Of a stretch of 64,000 bases of DNA, positions 16,413 to 25,368 are shown piece after piece. The notes under the pieces were generated by a model, which was not told where the DNA came from, made no database searches, and saw only the letters and a list, made by a program, of their open reading frames with translations. Numbering within the stretch: position 1 is the first letter of the stretch; each line of letters begins with the position of its first letter. The translations under genes were made by a program, and so were the position numbers. The stretch comes from JACJWR01 sp963752505 (GTDB lineage Bacteria > Actinomycetota > Actinomycetes > S36-B12 > UBA10799), in NCBI GenBank assembly GCA_963752505.1, contig CAVVYM010000009.1, positions 124,001 through 188,000 on the forward strand. Reading direction: 5' to 3'.

Positions 16413-17546
16413 GTGAGAAGCGTGGTCGGTGACGCGATCCTGCGGCCAACCCGAGGTCTGGTGCTTGACGACTTCGTGTCCGACGAAACGAACTCCGCAC
16501 GTTGGCGCGACGGCGTCGTCGTCGCGCGTGTGACCCCGCGCATGCTACGGGCCCTGGCCGACGAGCCGGACGCAGCGCGACGGGCGCTCGCGGCAGGCCA
16601 CGAGCGCCTCGACCGCCGAACAATGCTGCGACTGGCCCGCGACCGCGCACCTGCAGTGCGCGCGGCCATCGCATCGAACCCGAAACTGCTGACCGACGTG
16701 GCCCTGACCCTGGCTACGGACTCCTCGGTCACCGTTCGCCTGGCGCTCGCGGCCAGCGCAGGGTTGGCGCCGCAGGCGGCTGCCGTGTTGGCCGGCGATG
16801 CTGACCCCGAGGTGCCGCTCACCCTGCTTGAACGCGACCTGGCAGGCAACAGCGAGGTGTTGCTACGACTCGCCCAGCACCCGGATGCTTCCGTGCGGGA
16901 GGCGCTGTACAGCGGCACCAACATGCGTGTCTTTGTGGCACTCCACGTCGCCCAGGAGGGTGCGGTGGACGCCCGTGTTGAGTTGGCTGAATGCACCACG
17001 GCCCGCGGCGACGTCCTCACCGACGAGGTGCTCACACTGCTCTGCACGAACCCGGACGTGAGTGTGCGGCAGGCCGGCTTGCATGCCTTGGCCCTGCAAG
17101 TCGCGCCTGCCGACGGGGTTGCCATCGCCGCCCGGCCCAACGCGGTGAAGTCGCTCATGACAGATCCGGTACCCGCCCTGCGGATGGAAGTGGCCGATCT
17201 GCTGATCACCGCCGAACACTCCGACGCCGTCTCCGAACGGCTTGCGACCAAAGCCGTTCGCACGATGGCCACCGACGAGGACTTCGCGGTCCGAGCCTGG
17301 GTGGCCTGGAAGACCGCCGATCGCAAGGCGCTCAAACTGTTGATCCACGACCCCGATCCACGGGTGCGAAACGACGCGCGAGCCAACCCGAACGCGCCCC
17401 GTTCCGCCTCCGAGCAAGCGCGGGGGGCGGTCCGCGAAGCGGCCAGAGCGGCAAAGAGCGCAGCACGTCACGCCCACGGTGCAGGCGGGGCCGCCCGGCG
17501 CGCCAGCGATGCCGTGCGGCGCCACATCGCCCGACATGGGGAGTGA
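16413..17546 (+). CDS. HEAT-repeat-like protein with basic tail
   Basis: A 377-residue all-helical solenoid. Repeats of about 23-30 residues recur from about 50 to 335, each centred on D-x-(S/A)-V-R-x-A (for example APAVRAAIA, SSVTVRLALA, PDASVREALY, PDVSVRQAGL, EDFAVRAWVA, PDPRVRNDAR). The pattern resembles HEAT or leucine-rich-variant repeats. The last about 40 residues are rich in Ala, Arg and His (KSAARHAHG, RRASDAVRR), suggesting nucleic-acid or membrane binding. No catalytic domain is seen. AGGGAG precedes the GTG; a second GTG at 16422 is possible. It overlaps the following gamma-glutamylcyclotransferase-like gene only if that gene starts early. Confidence 0.7.
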   Translation: MRSVVGDAILRPTRGLVLDDFVSDETNSARWRDGVVVARVTPRMLRALADEPDAARRALAAGHERLDRRTMLRLARDRAPAVRAAIASNPKLLTDVALTLATDSSVTVRLALAASAGLAPQAAAVLAGDADPEVPLTLLERDLAGNSEVLLRLAQHPDASVREALYSGTNMRVFVALHVAQEGAVDARVELAECTTARGDVLTDEVLTLLCTNPDVSVRQAGLHALALQVAPADGVAIAARPNAVKSLMTDPVPALRMEVADLLITAEHSDAVSERLATKAVRTMATDEDFAVRAWVAWKTADRKALKLLIHDPDPRVRNDARANPNAPRSASEQARGAVREAARAAKSAARHAHGAGGAARRASDAVRRHIARHGE

Positions 17547-17556
17547 GCCGTCCCAG

Positions 17557-18228
17557 ATGGTGCACGTCTTCGCCTACGGGTCGCTGCTCAACCCAAGATC
17601 GCTTGCACGCACCTTGCCCACGATGGCCGAACAGGATCCCATCCCAGCGCACTTGGCCGGTTTCCAGCGCACCTTCACCGTGGCCTTCCCCAACGGCGGG
17701 GAACAGACCGACAAGGCGTACTTCGACGACCACGGGCGTCGACCCCCTTTCGTCCTCTTCGCAAATGCAGTGCCAGTAGCGCCACACGCGGACGGAAGCG
17801 TCGCGGTGCAGCGCGACGATCGAGGGGATGCGCCGCTCAACGGAGTACTGGTTGCGGTCAGCGGAGCTGAGCTCTCTCGGCTAGCGGACCGAGAGCGTCG
17901 CTATCGCATCATCGATGTGTCGCACCTGATCACACTGACTGTCGACGCCGGGCAGCCACCCGCGCAGTGCGTCACTTTCGTCGGCCAACCGCGCTTCACG
18001 CGGCCGCACGACGTTGCCGCAGGTGTCGTGGCTCGGGGCTACCTGGACACGATTGCTGACGGCGTCAGCCATTGGGACGGTCGCCTCCCCGGTTTTGCCG
18101 TCGCCTACCGGCGATCCACGCGAGAGCCGGCCCGTAACCGCGTCGCCGACCTGCGGCGTGTGGATCATCCAGTGCGTTCGGACGGCGCAGGCGGAACTAG
18201 CCCTTGCGCGCCGGCGGCTGCGGACTGA
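17557..18228 (+). CDS. gamma-glutamylcyclotransferase-like protein
   Basis: A 223-residue protein with the GGCT/AIG2-like fold. It opens with the substrate-binding VHVFAYGSLLN loop and carries the likely catalytic Glu in LADRERRY (about residue 113). Such enzymes form 5-oxoproline from gamma-glutamyl amines or amino acids. The ATG at 17557 is chosen because the conserved YGSL motif should lie within 10 residues of the N-terminus and GGGGAG precedes it; the ATG at 17536 is the alternative. Its last 32 bp overlap the convergent TDT transporter gene. Substrate is not determinable. Confidence 0.75.
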   Translation: MVHVFAYGSLLNPRSLARTLPTMAEQDPIPAHLAGFQRTFTVAFPNGGEQTDKAYFDDHGRRPPFVLFANAVPVAPHADGSVAVQRDDRGDAPLNGVLVAVSGAELSRLADRERRYRIIDVSHLITLTVDAGQPPAQCVTFVGQPRFTRPHDVAAGVVARGYLDTIADGVSHWDGRLPGFAVAYRRSTREPARNRVADLRRVDHPVRSDGAGGTSPCAPAAAD

Positions 18229-19339
18229 CGATCGGCGGCGTCAGCAGCGGTCCCTTGAGCGCATTGCGCGCGGTTTCAACACCGACCACCAGCCAGGTCG
18301 TGAGCAGACCCGCGAAGAGGACCACGGCGGCGATCTCGAACGCCAGCAGCCCCGTATGTGCCGCCAATTGGCTGGTGCCCGTCACACACGTTCCCACCGG
18401 AAACGTGAACGACCACCACGTCAGTGCGAATCCCATCTTCAACTGCATCGCGCGGCGGGTGAGCAGCGCGGCTATGGGGAGCCACAACATCATGAAACCG
18501 AACATGGGAACGCCGAATACGACCGCGAAGACGTTGAGTCCAGTCGAAATGGGCGCCGCGACGGCACCGAGCGCGGCGGTGCCGAGCGCCCCGGCGGCCG
18601 TGATTGACTGCCCCACCGGTCCAAGCACAATCCACAGCGTCGGCACCCGGGCCGACCCTGACGAGCCGAAGTGGGCCAGTCGGCTCCAGATAAGCGTGAT
18701 GATCACAACGGAGGCCAGCAGGCTCATGCCGAACATGGCGTAGCAGGCGTAGAGCATGGTCTCGCGCAACTGACCCTCGGGTACGTGCGGCACCAGTTGG
18801 GCCCCGCCAGCCGCCGACACCATGGGAGGCACCACCGGCATGAGCCAGCCGCCGAACGCACCGTCCGGGCGCACCTGAAGCCGAGTGAAGAGCCGATACG
18901 GAACCGCCACCGTTGTGATCAAACCCAGCACGGTGCCCACCGTCCACAGGACCCAATCGATGGTGATCGCGAGATCGCCGAGGTAGTCCTGCCCGACGAG
19001 AATTGTCGCCGTACCGACAGTCATCAAGGCCATGGGCGGGGCGCCGAAGAACTGGATCGCCACGGGGTCCTCGGTGAGCGACGTGAACGTGCCGCGGGAC
19101 CGCAGCCAGTGCACCGGGATGATCACCAGCAGCACCACCAGGATGAGGCCCGACAGCACCCAAGCGGCGGTGATCAGCGGCCGCAGCGGCACATCGAATG
19201 GAAGTGTCGCTCCTGCGATGGCGATGACTCCGGTGCCCATGACCGAGGCAAACCAGTTGGGTCCCAGAACGACGCGGCCTTCGATGGGCGATGCCAGCAC
19301 ACCAAGCCAACGCGGCAGACGCGCATAGGTGGTGGACAC
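18197..19339 (-). CDS. TDT family transporter (TehA/Mae1-like)
   Basis: A 380-residue membrane protein with about ten helices, of the tellurite-resistance/dicarboxylate transporter family. Family-type features are the early GPNWFASVMGTGVIA segment, FFGAPPMALMTVG, GPVGQSITAAGALG and the late LTWWSFTFPVGTCVTGTSQL. Relatives act as SLAC1-like anion channels, malate or sulfite permeases, or TehA. Sulfite or C4-dicarboxylate export is possible but unproven. The GTG start lies 6 nt after TAGCCT, so the transcript should be leaderless. Confidence 0.85.
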   Translation of the reverse strand: MSTTYARLPRWLGVLASPIEGRVVLGPNWFASVMGTGVIAIAGATLPFDVPLRPLITAAWVLSGLILVVLLVIIPVHWLRSRGTFTSLTEDPVAIQFFGAPPMALMTVGTATILVGQDYLGDLAITIDWVLWTVGTVLGLITTVAVPYRLFTRLQVRPDGAFGGWLMPVVPPMVSAAGGAQLVPHVPEGQLRETMLYACYAMFGMSLLASVVIITLIWSRLAHFGSSGSARVPTLWIVLGPVGQSITAAGALGTAALGAVAAPISTGLNVFAVVFGVPMFGFMMLWLPIAALLTRRAMQLKMGFALTWWSFTFPVGTCVTGTSQLAAHTGLLAFEIAAVVLFAGLLTTWLVVGVETARNALKGPLLTPPIVSPQPPARKG

Positions 19340-19345
19340 GGGTGC

Positions 19346-19351
19346 AGGCTA
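19346..19351 (-). promoter_or_regulatory. -10 box of TDT transporter gene
   Basis: TAGCCT (minus strand) ends 6 nt before the GTG at 19339. Confidence 0.5.
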
Positions 19352-19365
19352 GCGGCGTCGGCACA

Positions 19366-20667
19366 TCAAAGCAGGGCCATGACGCGCGTCGCCGCCACCA
19401 TCGCACCAGATTCGGCACGGAGCAGTTGTCCCATGTCCGCGGCTCGCTCAGCCCGCCACGGCTCCCCCGTCGCCTGCGCCATCGCTTGTGCCAGGCGCGC
19501 CCTCGTCCAGCGCCGTTTCGGCACCGGATCGGCTGAGATGCCCAACGCGGCTGTCCGCGCTGCCCACATGGGTTGATCGGCCCAAAAGGGCACCGGTACC
19601 CCGACGACACCGGCAGCGAGCACCGTATGGGTGGTCCCGGCACCAGCGTGGTGCACGACCGCCGCACAGTCGGGAAACAGCAACCGATGATCGACCTCTT
19701 CGGCCAGGACGAAGACGTCATGGGAAGCGGCATCGACGCCGCTTCCCAACCCAGCCCAACCGCTGGCCACGACGACCCGAACACCCACGTCGTGCGCCGC
19801 CGCGACCATCATGGCGGTCACCGCATCAGGATCTGCCACGGTGGCCGAGCCGAGGCCGATGAAGACCGGTGGCGTGCCTTCGGACACGAACTCCCGCAGC
19901 CCGTCGGGCACCGACGGCGCAGCCGAATCGGGGAGCAGCCAGGCACCGGTTACCTCGACGTTGGGCGGCCAGTCAGTCGGCCGTGGCACGAGCAACGGTG
20001 ACCAGCCACCCAAGGTGAGCAGAGTTGCGCGCACGTTGGATCGTCCCACCGGCGGCAGACCCATGCGCTTGCGGTAGACGCTCAGGCTCGGCGCCAGCAT
20101 CCACCAGGCCAGCCGCTCGGCGACATCATGGGACGCCCGGTTGGCAACTCGACCCAGATCCTTGCCGGGCGCGACCAGCAGGGACGCGTACTCCGCGCTC
20201 GGGGTCACCGGTTGGAGCACCCCCCACACGGCAGGAAGTCCGTGTGCCTGGGCCACGTGATAGGCCGCTACCGCCAGCGTCGAGAACACCACCAGGTCCA
20301 CCTGGGCCAGGGCTGCCTCCAACGCCGTGATCACATCATCGACCAAGTCCGCGGCCAAGGCGCGAAGTCCCCCCAGCGCCCGAAACGGATCTCGCGCGTC
20401 GAGCAACTCCAGCCCCGCACGGGTGGCCAGCAGAGCCTTCGGATCGCCGGGTAGTTCGAGGAATTCCACACCGTGTCGCTCGGCGAGCGTCCGGTGTTCA
20501 GCGTGTGTCATGAGCACCGGATGGGCACCGAGTTCACCAAGGGCCAGTGCCAAGGCGACGAAAGGTTGGGCATCCCCGCGGGAACCCGCCACCACGAGTG
20601 CGATCCGCGGCCGTCCGGCGGCGCCGAACCCCGCACTGACAAGGTCGTCCACACCAACAGCAGGCAC
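19366..20667 (-). CDS. UGT-like glycosyltransferase (GT1/MGT type)
   Basis: A 433-residue GT-B fold glycosyltransferase that transfers sugar from a nucleotide-sugar donor to a small lipophilic acceptor. The N-domain begins with RIALVVAGSRGDAQPFVAL, with the acceptor-site GDAQP typical of sterol/macrolide UGTs. The C-domain has PPVFIGLGSATV and the donor loop DCAAVVHHAGAGTTHTVLAAGVVGVPVPFWADQPMWA, including the HHAGAGTT signature. An upstream ATG at 20697 would share bases with the divergent CoA-transferase start. The GTG at 20667, 7 nt after TACCCT, is preferred. Acceptor may be a sterol, carotenoid or lipid. Confidence 0.85.
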   Translation of the reverse strand: MPAVGVDDLVSAGFGAAGRPRIALVVAGSRGDAQPFVALALALGELGAHPVLMTHAEHRTLAERHGVEFLELPGDPKALLATRAGLELLDARDPFRALGGLRALAADLVDDVITALEAALAQVDLVVFSTLAVAAYHVAQAHGLPAVWGVLQPVTPSAEYASLLVAPGKDLGRVANRASHDVAERLAWWMLAPSLSVYRKRMGLPPVGRSNVRATLLTLGGWSPLLVPRPTDWPPNVEVTGAWLLPDSAAPSVPDGLREFVSEGTPPVFIGLGSATVADPDAVTAMMVAAAHDVGVRVVVASGWAGLGSGVDAASHDVFVLAEEVDHRLLFPDCAAVVHHAGAGTTHTVLAAGVVGVPVPFWADQPMWAARTAALGISADPVPKRRWTRARLAQAMAQATGEPWRAERAADMGQLLRAESGAMVAATRVMALL

Positions 20668-20674
20668 GAACTCG

Positions 20675-20680
20675 AGGGTA
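20675..20680 (-). promoter_or_regulatory. -10 box of glycosyltransferase gene
   Basis: TACCCT on the minus strand ends 7 nt before the GTG at 20667. Confidence 0.5.
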
Positions 20681-20695
20681 GGCCAAGATAGACGC

Positions 20696-21925
20696 ATGGC
20701 ACATGTGACCTTGGAACAACTGCGCGACGTGTTCGCCCGCCTCGATTCCGGATCGAGGGTTGTGGCGTCGGGCAACTTCGCCACTCCCGGACCCCTGGTC
20801 AAGGCACTCGACGAGTCGCTCGACTCCTATCTGCTCCACATGCTGAACGCCCACGGCGATCTTCCCGACCGTGAGGGCGTCCTACTCGAGACGGCCTTCG
20901 TCGGCCCGGCCATGCGCAATCGACCTGGCCTGCGCTACGTCCCCTGCCGGTTGTCCATGGTTCCGCATCTCTATTCCGGGCCCTTGCCACCCGACGTGGT
21001 GCTGCTGCACACCTCGACCCCTCGCTACGGTCGTGTGAGCCTGGGCCTGGAGGTCAACGTCCTGCCCGCTGCTATGGAGGCGGCACGGGCGCGCGGCGGC
21101 ATCGTGGTGGGGATGATGAATCCACGGATGCCCTACCTCTACGGCGATGCCGAGATGCTCACCAGCCACTTCGACTACCTCGTTGAGGTGGAGGAACCGA
21201 TCTACGCCGTGGCCCCGACTGAACCGGATCTGGTCAGCCGAGCGATCGGCACCAACATCGCCGAACTCATTCAGGACAACGCGACGCTCCAGCTCGGCAT
21301 CGGCGCAATTCCCGATGCGGTACTCACCCAGTTGAAGGGCCACCGCGGACTCACGGTGTGGTCGGAGACGTTCTCCGACGGCGTGCTTGGCCTTGAACGC
21401 GCCGGGACGCTCAACCGCGACCGGCCGATCATCGCGAGCTTCATCCTCGGCAGCGACGAACTGTATGAATGGGTCCACGACAATCCGCGGATTCGCCTGC
21501 TGCGCACGGAGAAGACGAACGATCCGGCGGTGATCGCCCGGCATCCTCGCATGACGTCGGTGAACTCGGCGATCCAAGTGGACCTCTACGGACAAGCCAA
21601 CGCCAGCACGATCCACAACAAGATCTACTCAGGTTTCGGCGGCCAGACCGATTTCATCGTCGGAGCGATGCATGCTCCCGAGGGGCAGGCCTTCATCGCG
21701 CTCAAGTCGTGGCACCACAAGTCGGAGACTTCGACGATCGTCGATTCACTCGACGCCCGAGTCACCAGTTTTCAGCAGACCGCGGTCGCCACCGAACAGG
21801 GCGTCGCCCATCTGTGGGGTCGCAGTCAGGCCGAGCAGGCGAAAGAGCTCATCGATTCGGCGGCCCACCCGGAGGCGAAGGAGGATCTCACCAAGGCGGC
21901 GCGCAAACACGGTTTGTTCCGTTGA
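20696..21925 (+). CDS. acetyl-CoA hydrolase/transferase family protein
   Basis: A 409-residue family I CoA-transferase of the acetyl-CoA hydrolase/4-hydroxybutyrate CoA-transferase group. The likely catalytic Glu that forms the CoA thioester is in LTVWSETFSDGVL. The C-terminal CoA-site motif YSGFGGQTDFIVGA and the Gly-rich LQLGIGAIPDAV are also present. It moves CoA between acyl groups in acetate, succinate or 4-hydroxybutyrate metabolism; specificity is not readable. The ATG at 20696 is a clean start although no ribosome binding site or TANNNT is apparent. It is divergent from the glycosyltransferase. Confidence 0.85.
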   Translation: MAHVTLEQLRDVFARLDSGSRVVASGNFATPGPLVKALDESLDSYLLHMLNAHGDLPDREGVLLETAFVGPAMRNRPGLRYVPCRLSMVPHLYSGPLPPDVVLLHTSTPRYGRVSLGLEVNVLPAAMEAARARGGIVVGMMNPRMPYLYGDAEMLTSHFDYLVEVEEPIYAVAPTEPDLVSRAIGTNIAELIQDNATLQLGIGAIPDAVLTQLKGHRGLTVWSETFSDGVLGLERAGTLNRDRPIIASFILGSDELYEWVHDNPRIRLLRTEKTNDPAVIARHPRMTSVNSAIQVDLYGQANASTIHNKIYSGFGGQTDFIVGAMHAPEGQAFIALKSWHHKSETSTIVDSLDARVTSFQQTAVATEQGVAHLWGRSQAEQAKELIDSAAHPEAKEDLTKAARKHGLFR

Positions 21926-21965
21926 TCCGACGAGCGATTGATGAGCCACAGCCCAAGGATGGAAC

Positions 21966-21971
21966 TAGGGT
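21966..21971 (+). promoter_or_regulatory. candidate -10 of plsB-like operon
   Basis: TAGGGT, about 75 nt upstream of the GTG at 22046, followed at about +10 by the palindrome at 21988-22003. Confidence 0.4.
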
Positions 21972-21987
21972 ATGAGGTCAAACCCCA

Positions 21988-22021
21988 ACTGACGACCGTC
22001 AGTGGCCACAGCCGCTGACGG
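21988..22021 (+). promoter_or_regulatory. operator-like palindrome or switching hairpin before plsB-like gene
   Basis: ACTGACG-AC-CGTCAGT (21988-22003) is a perfect 7-bp inverted repeat. A third copy CTGACGG (22015-22021) follows. CCGTCAG (21996-22002) can pair either with the upstream arm or perfectly with the downstream copy across 12 nt. This reads either as clustered repressor half-sites or as two exclusive RNA hairpins. Confidence 0.5.
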
Positions 22022-22045
22022 TATCGACCCGAAAAAGGTGCACCG

Positions 22046-23917
22046 GTGCCCGGATCCGCCGCGTTTGACCCCCAACACCGACCCCTGCCACCTGACGAGG
22101 TGGTGAAGACGCCAGTCTTCGTCGACCTGATCGATTCCATCACGGCCGAGACCGAGCGTCCGCGTGACAGCGTCGCCGAGGAAGTACGCGAATGCCTCGG
22201 CGAGATGGCAGTCGTACCCAGCGCCACCCAAACCTCCCAGTTGGTGTGGAAGCGGCTGAGCAAGTTCATGTCGCGCGCCTACCGGGTGGACGTCGACGAC
22301 CACGGCTTGAAACACCTGCGCAAGCTGGGCCAGGACGCGTCGCTGATCTTTCTGCCGAACCACAAGTCCTACCTCGACCCGGTAATTCTGCGCTCCACCT
22401 TGGCCAAGCACGGTTTTCCACCCAACTACGTGCTCGGTGGCGACAACCTCGCCTTCTGGCCTATGGCCCCGTTGGCACGGCGCAACGGCATTGTCTTCAT
22501 CCGGCGCGAGTTCAAAGACGCCGACATCTACAAGCGCACCCTGCGTACCTATCTCGGCTTTCTACTTTCCAATAAGGCAAACCTCGAGTGGTACATCGAA
22601 GGCGGGCGGTCGCGCACGGGCAAACTGCGACCGCCGCGGTACGGCATCCTCTCCTACGTGGTGGACGCCTTCAACACCATCGATGATGAGGCAGCGTACT
22701 GCGTCCCCGTCTCGGTCACCTACGACCAGCAGCACGAGATCGGGGCCATTTCGGCCGAGGAGATGGGTGCATCGAAGTCGCCGGAGAGCGTCAAGTGGCT
22801 CTACCAGTACGCGAAGGACCAATCCCGGGCAATGGGTCGCGTACACCTGCGTTTCGGCGAGCCCCTGAGCATCGGCGACGCGATCGCATCCGTCCGGCAG
22901 GATGAGTTGGCCAAGGCCGAGGAACTCGGTGAGGAACCACCCGTCAACCTCGATCGCTACGCGGTTCCCAAGATCGCCTTCGAGGTCAGCCACCGGATCA
23001 ACAAAGTCACCCCCATCACCCCGACCTCGCTGGTCACATTCGCCCTTCTCGACAACGAAGACCGGGCGCTGACACTCGGCGAATCGCAGGCCGTGCTGAA
23101 TCCCCTGCTCGACTACATCGCGCTGCGCGGACTGCCGCTGACCTCTGATGTCGAAATCGGCGAAACGAACGGCTTGCTGCGGTCGATGGACACGCTGATC
23201 TCCGAGGGGGTTGTTAACCGCTTCGACGGGGGCACCGAGCCGGTGTACTCCATCAACCCGGACCGCGTGCACGAGGCCGGCTTCTACCGCAACTCCATCG
23301 CCCACCATTTCCTCTCACGAGCGATGGTGGAGGTGGCGACGCTGCAAGTAGTCGAATCGGGCGAAGACATAGTCGATGGGCTGTGGCCGGCCGTGAAGGC
23401 CCTCGAGGACCTGCTCAAGTACGAGTTCTTCTTCCCGTCGCGACGTAGACTGTCCGAATCCGTGGCCCGCGAAACCGAACTCGTCGTGCCCAATTGGCAA
23501 GACCAGGCATGGAGCGCCGAGACGGCGATGCGCGAGTTGCGGACCACCCCGCTGCACGTGGCCCACCGCACCATCGGACCGTTCCTGGAGGCCTACGAGG
23601 TCGTTGCCATCCGACTCGCGGAGCGACTGCCGAGTCGGCCGATTGAACAGAAGGACTTCATCTCCGAATGCATCGGATTCGCGAAAATGCGCTGGCTACA
23701 ACGATCGCTGCACTCTCCGGAGTCCATCTCGAAGAACCTCTTTGACAGCGCCCTCAAGCTCGCGGCGAACCGCGACTTGGTGGCTCCCGGGGGCGAGGAT
23801 CTGAAACTGCGGCGACAGGCATTTGCGAACGAACTCACAAACGCCGTCCGGCTGGTGCAGGAAATCCGCCGCATGGCCAACGCCCGCGAGGGACTCACTC
23901 AGGAGGCACACGCATGA
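22046..23917 (+). CDS. plsB: PlsB-like glycerol-3-phosphate acyltransferase
   Basis: A 623-residue GPAT/DHAPAT-type acyltransferase for the first acylation of glycerol-3-phosphate in phospholipid and triacylglycerol synthesis. Block I is LPNHKSYLDP (NHx4D, near residue 105), block II GIVFIRREF and block III YIEGGRSRTGKLRPPRYG (near 190). A long helical C-terminal half follows. It is shorter than E. coli PlsB (about 800 residues) but the blocks are PlsB-like, not PlsC-like. GTG start with AAAAAGG upstream. The stop overlaps the next start (ATGA). A palindrome in the leader suggests regulated expression. Confidence 0.85.
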   Translation: MPGSAAFDPQHRPLPPDEVVKTPVFVDLIDSITAETERPRDSVAEEVRECLGEMAVVPSATQTSQLVWKRLSKFMSRAYRVDVDDHGLKHLRKLGQDASLIFLPNHKSYLDPVILRSTLAKHGFPPNYVLGGDNLAFWPMAPLARRNGIVFIRREFKDADIYKRTLRTYLGFLLSNKANLEWYIEGGRSRTGKLRPPRYGILSYVVDAFNTIDDEAAYCVPVSVTYDQQHEIGAISAEEMGASKSPESVKWLYQYAKDQSRAMGRVHLRFGEPLSIGDAIASVRQDELAKAEELGEEPPVNLDRYAVPKIAFEVSHRINKVTPITPTSLVTFALLDNEDRALTLGESQAVLNPLLDYIALRGLPLTSDVEIGETNGLLRSMDTLISEGVVNRFDGGTEPVYSINPDRVHEAGFYRNSIAHHFLSRAMVEVATLQVVESGEDIVDGLWPAVKALEDLLKYEFFFPSRRRLSESVARETELVVPNWQDQAWSAETAMRELRTTPLHVAHRTIGPFLEAYEVVAIRLAERLPSRPIEQKDFISECIGFAKMRWLQRSLHSPESISKNLFDSALKLAANRDLVAPGGEDLKLRRQAFANELTNAVRLVQEIRRMANAREGLTQEAHA

Positions 23918-25368
23918 GCGATCTTGGCTGGCTGCTCGAGGACGTCGCCAATTCACCCGACGGGCCCCAAGTCGGCGCCTTCTTCGACTTTGACGGCACT
24001 CTCATCGACGGCTACTCGGCGAAGGTCTATTTCACCGACCGCCTGAAGAACCGCGACATCGGGTTCCGCGAACTCACCCGCACGCTGGTGGAGAGCGCCA
24101 AAGTGGAACGACGCGGTGCCGACATCACCCGGCTGATGAAGACCGCCATCGGTGCCTTGGAGGGCCGCACGGAGGACTCGCTGACCAAAACGGGACGTGA
24201 CCTGTTCGCGCGCAAGATCGCTGGCATGATCTACCCCGGCGCCCGAGCCCTGGTGGAGGCCCACGAAGCCAAGGGGCACACCGTGGTCATTGCATCGTCC
24301 GCCACTCCACCGCAGATCGCTCCGGCGGCCGAGGATCTCGGCATCACAAACATCATCGCCACCGAGTACGAGGTCGACGACCGCGGTGTCATCACCGGCC
24401 AGATTGACGGCGAGATCAAGTGGGGCGATGGCAAGGCCAACGCGATCCGCGACTTCGCGGCTGAGCAGGGTATCGACCTCGCCTCGTCGTTCGGCTACTC
24501 CAACGGTGCCGAGGACTTGCCCATGCTCGACGCAGTCGGTCGACCGCGGCCACTGAATCCCGATGAAGCACTAGAGGACCTCGCCGCCGAGCGCGACTGG
24601 CCCACTTCGCGGCTGTACCAACCGAATCGAATCGGTCCGGTAGATGCGGTGCGCAGCCTGGGTGCCTACGCGAGTCTCGGGTTCGGCGTCGCCGTGGGCG
24701 TGGGCACCGGTTTGCTGAACGGCTCGCGCCGAGACGGCGCCAATGTGGCAGCGGGTGTGGGCTCGGATCTCGCCCTCGCCGTCGGCGGAGTCACGATGAA
24801 CGTCATCGGTCGAGAGAACCTCTGGAAGGCACGCCCGGCGGTGTTTCTGTTCAACCACCAGAGCCAACTCGACGTGCTGGTCCTGGGCGCACTGTTGCGC
24901 CAGGACTTCACCGGCGTCGCGAAGATCGAAATCAGCCACGACCCCATGTTCGCCCCCGTTGGTTACCTGATGGACGTGGCCTACATCGACCGGGGAAACA
25001 CCGCGCAGGCTCGCAAGGCCCTCAAGCCGGTGGTCGATGCCCTGCAGGGCGGGCGATCCATCGCCATCGCACCCGAGGGCACCCGGTCGCCGACGGACCG
25101 CATCCTGCCGTTCAAGAAGGGCGCCTTCCACATCGCCATGCAGGCGGGTGTGCCGATTGTGCCCATCGTGATTCGCAACGCCGGCGAACTGATGCGCCCG
25201 CACGCGGTCTTGATGTCGCCGGGCAGGCTCGACGTGAAAGTGCTCGACCCCATCGACACCTCGGGTTGGGATGTCAAGGACCTCGACGAGCACGTCGAGC
25301 ACGTTCGCAACCTCTACATCGACGCGATGGCGTCGTGGCCAAGGTTCGTGGAGCCCGTAGACGAGTGA
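23914..25368 (+). CDS. HAD phosphatase-PlsC fusion acyltransferase
   Basis: A 484-residue bifunctional protein. Residues about 18-225 form a HAD-IB phosphatase with the nucleophile motif FFDFDGTLIDG, the VIASSA threonine/serine motif, and SNGAEDLPML for the metal-binding acidic residues. Residues about 285-475 form a PlsC acyltransferase with FNHQSQLDVL (HX4D) and IAPEGTRS. This matches the mycobacterial HAD-PlsC (Rv2483c-like) architecture. It should make phosphatidate from lysophosphatidate; the phosphatase could act on lysophosphatidate or phosphatidate. Coupled by ATGA to the PlsB-like gene and by GTGA to the GNAT gene, it would place consecutive lipid steps in one operon. Confidence 0.88.
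   Translation: MSDLGWLLEDVANSPDGPQVGAFFDFDGTLIDGYSAKVYFTDRLKNRDIGFRELTRTLVESAKVERRGADITRLMKTAIGALEGRTEDSLTKTGRDLFARKIAGMIYPGARALVEAHEAKGHTVVIASSATPPQIAPAAEDLGITNIIATEYEVDDRGVITGQIDGEIKWGDGKANAIRDFAAEQGIDLASSFGYSNGAEDLPMLDAVGRPRPLNPDEALEDLAAERDWPTSRLYQPNRIGPVDAVRSLGAYASLGFGVAVGVGTGLLNGSRRDGANVAAGVGSDLALAVGGVTMNVIGRENLWKARPAVFLFNHQSQLDVLVLGALLRQDFTGVAKIEISHDPMFAPVGYLMDVAYIDRGNTAQARKALKPVVDALQGGRSIAIAPEGTRSPTDRILPFKKGAFHIAMQAGVPIVPIVIRNAGELMRPHAVLMSPGRLDVKVLDPIDTSGWDVKDLDEHVEHVRNLYIDAMASWPRFVEPVDE

Noticed and set aside
1424..19339. A tellurite-resistance system formed by terC and the TDT transporter
   Set aside because: terC is a pseudogene, the genes are about 16 kb apart, and TDT proteins have many other substrates.
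18276..19784. 502-codon frame on the minus strand
   Set aside because: It is a shadow: rich in Arg/His/Gly with no domain, and it crosses the TDT transporter and glycosyltransferase, which have clear families in another frame.
20667..20697. ATG start of the glycosyltransferase at 20697
   Set aside because: It would share bases with the divergent CoA-transferase ATG; the GTG at 20667 has a -10 box at the usual gap.
24571..25302. 243-codon minus frame inside HAD-PlsC
   Set aside because: Antisense shadow of a well-supported gene; no motif.
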